Below are positions 7,661 to 11,213 of a stretch of DNA of 11,213 nucleotides, piece after piece (position 1 is the stretch's first letter; the number at the start of each line of letters is the position of its first letter). The stretch spans positions 2,278-13,490 of the forward strand of contig DEEW01000137.1 in NCBI GenBank assembly GCA_002350465.1, written 5' to 3'. The notes under the pieces are model-generated. The model worked only from the letters and a program-made list of their open reading frames with translations. It had not been told where the DNA came from and made no database searches. Origin of the DNA: Lachnospiraceae bacterium UBA2868. Lineage in GTDB: Bacteria > Bacillota_A > Clostridia > Lachnospirales > Lachnospiraceae. A program made the position numbers and the translations under genes.

Positions 7661-10411
7661 TCACAGTCTGTGAAAGAGATTATCGGAATTGAGATTGATT
7701 ATCCTTATCCGGTCAGCCACGTGCTCATCTATTGCGGCAACGGGCTCTTTTGCCGGATATCCTGTAAAGTATCCCTGGATCAGGTCTACACCAAGTGAAA
7801 TTACACAGTTTAGTTCTTCTTCCGTTTCAACGCCTTCGGCAAGTGACAGTATGTTATTTTCCTTTGAGTAGGAAATAATACTCTTTACAAAGTGCTGTTT
7901 TTGTGCACTTGACTGGATCCCGGATATAAGCATTCGGTCGATCTTGACATACCTCGGATTGTAACGGAGGAGATTGTTGACATTTGAGTATCCGCTTCCG
8001 TAATCATCAAGGGCAACTTCTATCTCGAGAAATGTATTGTCATCCTGCTGATGTCTTAACTCCTCATCAGTGAATTCAGAGCTTTCGGTATACTCCACCA
8101 CAATCTGCCCCCGATGATTTTCGAGCTTTTCAAATATCTGCGTACGGTCACTGCCGCGAAGCCGGTACGCGGGAAGGCTGTTTATAAATATCTTCTTTCC
8201 TTCAAAGCACTCTGTTTTTTCATCAACCTGATCTAGAACACAGTTGAAGGTTATCTTCTGGACATCATACATACGGTTGAGGGTTTGTGCACCTTCGATT
8301 ATATCAAAAGGGGACAGTTGTACTGTGCCTTCATGTCGCATCAGAGCTTCATAGCCAAATATGGTTCCGTTGGAGGCACTTACAATGGGCTGGAAATAGT
8401 ATGTGATATCCGCATCATCAAGCACATTCGAGACAGCTTCACACTTTGCAAGCATTTCAAATGACAGATCGTTGCGTATTCCGGATGGCTGCTGAGAGGC
8501 TTTTTTTGAGTGATTTTTGACATTGACGGCACGATTGATCAGAAAATCAAGATCCGGCACGCTGTTCAGCTCACATGTGCAGATCTCATGATATACAAAA
8601 GCCCGGTGCTGCTTTCTGTCCTGGTCGTAGAAAGGTATCCCCTCTTTGGGAATACCGGCTATTATTTCGTCATACCGTCTTCTACAGTCTTCATTTACAA
8701 ATCCGATAAGGAATTCATCGTTTCCGAGCCTGCCGCAATATTCATCTTCAAGAGTTGCCTGGGAGATAAACAGTGAAACAGCGGATATTGCGGAATCTCC
8801 GGCGTTGTGGGATAAATCTTCGTTGATACCGCGAAGATCCTCTATGTCGAAGGCAATTATACCCAGGGATTTGCCTGTTCCTATATTGTGAGATGCCAGA
8901 TCGGAAAGTTTCTTGTGAAATCCGTCGTAATTGTATAATCCGGTCTGCTTGTCACGAACCTGCTCGCTCCTTACTTCCTCTATCATTTGAAGAAGAGCCT
9001 TCTGGCGGTAGAAAGCCTCTATGCCCTGATTGACATTCCTCATCCATACCCGGAATGTTTCGTTATATATGTCGGATTTGGGATCACGGTTTAATACGGC
9101 ATATCCGAAACACCGGTCTTCGAAGAACATGGGAACAAAAATAAAGGTTGTGGGATCGGGCCGGTCCTCGAAAAGGGCAGGGATCATATACCTTGTCTCA
9201 AACGTTCTGTTAAGATCGACGGTCTCGGGATCATCCTCGGGAAGCGATGTGCCGCATTTGATAACCATATTCATTATTTTGTCGTATCCATATCTTCGTG
9301 CGTTGTCACCGATAAAAGAGATAGGATCGAGGAAAGATCTGTTAAGGCAGATCCAGAAGTTATTGAAAGGTCTTATCTGATAGGAGTATTTGGCAAGTGT
9401 TTCGTAAAACTTCCTGTAGTTTGTCTGACAGAGCATATCTTCGGTAATATGATTAAAATCGGAATAGTAGCTCCGTTCGGAGTGATCGGTTTTCCAATTG
9501 TCACGGTTGATCTTTGTATAGGCAGGTGCGAATTTCTTGCATCCGCAGCTTCCGCCGATGAGTATTTCAGCACGCATTTCCGGCTGCTCGATATGCTCAT
9601 CTGTAATCATTTCGTGAAGCCTGTCAAAACATATCTTACCGCAGCTGGCTGCGGGGATATCCGCGGATGTGAGAGGAACGGGGGATGTCCGTCCTTCTTC
9701 GTTGGAGTCATATCCGACAACTGCAATGTGGTCGGGTATGCGGTATCCTTTTTCGGAAAGTTCGGTTGCAAGTCCTATGGCCATGTAGTCATTTGCACAC
9801 AGCACAGCCTCCGGCAGATCATCCGCATGCTCCAGAAGCTTTGCAGCAAACGCTTTTCCGCTGTCAAACCAGAAATTACCGTGGTAAATGCGGTCATCCC
9901 TCACAGGAAGGTTGTGAGCCGCCATACTGTCAAGGAAGCCGTTAAGGCGCTGCAGGGAATGGGGATGACCCTCTTTACCGCCAAGGAAGGCGATGTCCCT
10001 GTATCCGTGCACATCAATGAGATGGTTGGTAAGTTCCACTATCGGAGAATAGTGATCCATCAGGACATAATCAAACATGTCCGTTTTTTTATCAACAACG
10101 ATAACGGGACCGTCAAAAGAATTCTTGATACGGGCAAGAAGCCTGTCCTCAAAACCGGGAGTGAGAATAGTATCAAGCATTATAACGAGTCCGTCGAAAC
10201 TGTCATATTGTATAAGGGAATAAATATTGGAATCGCCTATATTGCGCAGCTGCGTTTCCTGATATTTCTGAAACATGGAAAAGATACATATGTCATAATC
10301 ATGGGCATATGCTTCTTTGGTGAACGCCTGCATAAAGCGTTTTTGAGTATTTTCCTCCAATTGTGCAAGTAGTACACCGATTCTTTTGCGCATATAATCA
10401 TTATAATCCAT
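7661..10411 (-). CDS. LacI-type ligand domain fused to GAF-like, GGDEF (GNDEF) and EAL domains
   Basis: A soluble protein of 916 residues without signal peptide or membrane helix. Residues ~9-290 are a LacI/GalR-type periplasmic-binding fold (RIGVLLAQ, FDGLVIML, DIAFLGG, AVLCANDYMAIG, IAVVGYDSNEEG), but the helix-turn-helix headpiece is absent. The domain ends in a GSCGC motif (C289, C291). Residues ~320-470 resemble a GAF-like linker. GGDEF spans ~480-640: DKQTGLYN at 487, metal aspartate D522, N530, and signature G563-N-D-E-F567, with E524 and E531 where aspartates are usual. EAL spans ~665-905 with its catalytic set intact: E688 (EAL), N744, E773, D802-D803, K823, E859 and E862, Q879. The protein should hydrolyse c-di-GMP to pGpG; cyclase activity is doubtful, and the GGDEF domain may instead bind GTP as a regulator. 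A sugar or nucleoside-like ligand is expected from the fold. The start is uncertain: neither ATG 10411 nor ATG 10393 (M7) has a Shine-Dalgarno site. It converges on the operon with a 1-nt gap. Confidence 0.93.
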   Translation of the reverse strand: MDYNDYMRKRIGVLLAQLEENTQKRFMQAFTKEAYAHDYDICIFSMFQKYQETQLRNIGDSNIYSLIQYDSFDGLVIMLDTILTPGFEDRLLARIKNSFDGPVIVVDKKTDMFDYVLMDHYSPIVELTNHLIDVHGYRDIAFLGGKEGHPHSLQRLNGFLDSMAAHNLPVRDDRIYHGNFWFDSGKAFAAKLLEHADDLPEAVLCANDYMAIGLATELSEKGYRIPDHIAVVGYDSNEEGRTSPVPLTSADIPAASCGKICFDRLHEMITDEHIEQPEMRAEILIGGSCGCKKFAPAYTKINRDNWKTDHSERSYYSDFNHITEDMLCQTNYRKFYETLAKYSYQIRPFNNFWICLNRSFLDPISFIGDNARRYGYDKIMNMVIKCGTSLPEDDPETVDLNRTFETRYMIPALFEDRPDPTTFIFVPMFFEDRCFGYAVLNRDPKSDIYNETFRVWMRNVNQGIEAFYRQKALLQMIEEVRSEQVRDKQTGLYNYDGFHKKLSDLASHNIGTGKSLGIIAFDIEDLRGINEDLSHNAGDSAISAVSLFISQATLEDEYCGRLGNDEFLIGFVNEDCRRRYDEIIAGIPKEGIPFYDQDRKQHRAFVYHEICTCELNSVPDLDFLINRAVNVKNHSKKASQQPSGIRNDLSFEMLAKCEAVSNVLDDADITYYFQPIVSASNGTIFGYEALMRHEGTVQLSPFDIIEGAQTLNRMYDVQKITFNCVLDQVDEKTECFEGKKIFINSLPAYRLRGSDRTQIFEKLENHRGQIVVEYTESSEFTDEELRHQQDDNTFLEIEVALDDYGSGYSNVNNLLRYNPRYVKIDRMLISGIQSSAQKQHFVKSIISYSKENNILSLAEGVETEEELNCVISLGVDLIQGYFTGYPAKEPVAAIDEHVADRIRIINLNSDNLFHRL
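10400..10405 (-). promoter_or_regulatory. Possible -10 box (TATAAT) at the 5' end of the minus-strand gene
   Basis: On the minus strand a perfect TATAAT lies just inside the longest reading frame and ends 6 nt before a second in-frame ATG (10393-10391). If used, transcription would begin at or next to that ATG and give an almost leaderless message. No good -35 sequence is seen at 16-18 nt, so this may be chance in AT-rich coding sequence (MDYNDYM). Confidence 0.25.
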
Positions 10412-10450
10412 AAAATTAAAAAAAGGTATATGAAATGAAAGAGCTGTATT

Positions 10451-10464
10451 CGAACAAATGTTTG
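10451..10464. promoter_or_regulatory. LexA (DinR-type) SOS box upstream of uvrB
   Basis: The sequence CGAACAAATGTTTG matches the Gram-positive LexA consensus CGAAC-N4-GTTYG, an imperfect palindrome with the known four-base spacer. It lies 131 bp before the uvrB ATG in the divergent intergenic region. uvrB is a classical SOS gene, so repression by LexA and induction by DNA damage are expected. The box ends 8 bp before the proposed -35 (10473) and overlaps an alternative TTGAAA at 10462-10467. Being palindromic and 40 bp from the minus-strand start, it could also affect that gene. Confidence 0.8.
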
Positions 10465-10472
10465 AAATTCTG

Positions 10473-10501
10473 TGGACAAATCATATGAAAAATGGTACAC
10501 T
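10473..10501 (+). promoter_or_regulatory. Putative uvrB promoter
   Basis: A -35 of TGGACA (10473-10478) is followed after exactly 17 bp by TACACT (10496-10501), preceded by the extended -10 element TGG (10493-10495). The proposed transcript would start near 10508 and have a leader of about 74 nt. An alternative is TTGAAA (10462) with TATGAA (10484), spacer 16, which would place the LexA box over the -35. Confidence 0.5.
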
Positions 10502-10581
10502 TTCTAAATAGATGATTTGGAGTATTGTGGCGAAGCGAGCTTTAAATGGCGCAGCTCTCAAGGGTTAAGAGGTTCAGATAT

Positions 10582-11213
10582 ATGGAATTTAAGCTTCACT
10601 CGGAATACAAGCCAACCGGCGACCAGCCGAAGGCAATACGGGAACTTGTTGAAGGTTTCAGGGAGGGCAACCAGTTTGAAACCCTTCTTGGAGTTACGGG
10701 TTCAGGCAAGACCTTTACAATGGCAAATGTGATCGCGGCACTTAACAAGCCCACGCTTATCATCAGCCATAATAAAACTCTGGCGGGACAGTTGTACTCC
10801 GAAATGAAGGAATTCTTTCCGGAGAACGCGGTGGAGTACTTTGTGTCCTACTACGACTATTACCAGCCTGAGGCGTATATCCCGTCGTCGGACACATATA
10901 TAGAGAAGGACTCGGCGATAAATGATGAGATAGATAAGCTCAGGCTGTCGGCAACAGCATCTCTTTCAGAGAGGAACGATGTTATAGTTGTTGCTTCCGT
11001 ATCATGTATATACGGTATCGGATCACCTTCGGATTACCAGAACATGATAGTATCGCTGCGCCCCGGCATGACCAAGGATAGGGATGATGTGGTAAGAGAA
11101 CTTATTGACATCAGCTATGAACGTAACCAGATCGATTTTACACGCGGACGGTTCCGGGTCATGGGAGATGTGATTGAGGTATTTCCGGCATGGGAGAGTG
11201 ATGTTGCGGTCAG
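10582..11213 (+). CDS. uvrB: Excinuclease ABC subunit B, N-terminal part (3' truncated by window edge)
   Basis: UvrB is the damage-verifying helicase-like subunit of nucleotide excision repair; it is loaded by UvrA and positions UvrC for incision. The visible 210 residues (of about 660 in the family) are highly typical: [18 protein letters not shown] at the N-terminus, Walker A GVTGSGKT (37-44, K43), [10 protein letters not shown], the beta-hairpin region [12 protein letters not shown] (88-99) with SSDTYIEKD, then [12 protein letters not shown] and [10 protein letters not shown] chose ATG 10582 because it puts the conserved FKL-SEYKP segment at the N-terminus as in other UvrB proteins, and AAGAGG (10567-10572) sits 9 nt upstream. 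An in-frame ATG at 10546 would add 12 residues, with no good ribosome site. Control by LexA is expected from the box at 10451. The gene continues past the window. Confidence 0.98.
   Translation, partial: MEFKLHSEYKPTGDQPKAIRELVEGFREGNQFETLLGVTGSGKTFTMANVIAALNKPTLIISHNKTLAGQLYSEMKEFFPENAVEYFVSYYDYYQPEAYIPSSDTYIEKDSAINDEIDKLRLSATASLSERNDVIVVASVSCIYGIGSPSDYQNMIVSLRPGMTKDRDDVVRELIDISYERNQIDFTRGRFRVMGDVIEVFPAWESDVAV

Noticed and set aside
7661..7673. TCACAGTCTGTGA as a bidirectional terminator
   Set aside because: The stem is only 5 bp with a 3-nt loop, lies inside the minus-strand coding end, and has no T-run on either strand.
9449..10372. A 307-residue plus-strand open frame opposite the LacI-sensor gene
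   Set aside because: It lies wholly antisense to a frame with clear LacI-fold motifs; its product shows no recognisable domain, so it is a shadow of that gene.
10546..10581. Earlier in-frame ATG of uvrB at 10546
   Set aside because: It would add [12 protein letters not shown], which is not a UvrB feature, and lacks a good ribosome site; ATG 10582 has AAGAGG 9 nt upstream and gives the usual N-terminus.
10412..10581. c-di-GMP riboswitch or other structured leader between the divergent genes
   Set aside because: I looked for the conserved c-di-GMP-I core and for long hairpins. Only a weak GAGCT/AGCTC pair (5 bp, 11-nt loop) near 10537-10557 was seen.
1..11213. Insertion sequences, CRISPR array, tRNA genes, phage genes
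   Set aside because: No transposase-like frame, regularly spaced direct repeats or tRNA-like cloverleaf was noticed; nearly all bases belong to the six genes described.

Overview
The window looks like chromosome of an anaerobic Gram-positive Firmicute, most likely a Lachnospiraceae member of the Butyrivibrio type. I infer this from moderate GC with many ATA, AGA and GGA codons, Shine-Dalgarno sites of the AAGGAG type, a Gram-positive (DinR-type) LexA box in front of uvrB, and a high density of large multidomain cyclic-di-GMP and two-component proteins. No database search was possible, so the genus is an impression.

Positions 1-7659 hold four plus-strand genes packed like an operon: the 3' end of a conventional HD-GYP protein (probably a response regulator), a 1403-residue hybrid histidine kinase with an extracytoplasmic fourteen-blade propeller sensor and a full HisKA-HATPase-REC-HPt relay, a 252-residue protein with two receiver domains, and a 794-residue membrane protein. 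This last protein has a seven-helix N-terminus, a degenerate HD-GYP domain and a duplicated C-terminal module I do not recognise. Gaps are 26, -8 and 26 nt.

Positions 7661-10411 hold one long minus-strand gene, convergent with the operon and only 1 nt from it. It encodes a soluble protein with a LacI/periplasmic-binding-type ligand domain lacking a DNA-binding headpiece, a GAF-like region, an altered GGDEF domain (GNDEF) and an EAL domain with all catalytic residues.

Positions 10412-10581 are a divergent intergenic region with a near-perfect LexA (SOS) box and a uvrB promoter. The first 210 codons of uvrB follow to the right edge.

Taken together, the locus could sense an extracellular signal through the propeller kinase and relay phosphate through HPt to the two-receiver protein and/or the HD-GYP regulator, thereby altering c-di-GMP. 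The non-catalytic-looking HD-GYP membrane protein may be a sensor or adaptor. The neighbouring LacI-sensor EAL protein would couple an intracellular small ligand to c-di-GMP breakdown. The individual domains are well supported; their cooperation is inferred from gene order.
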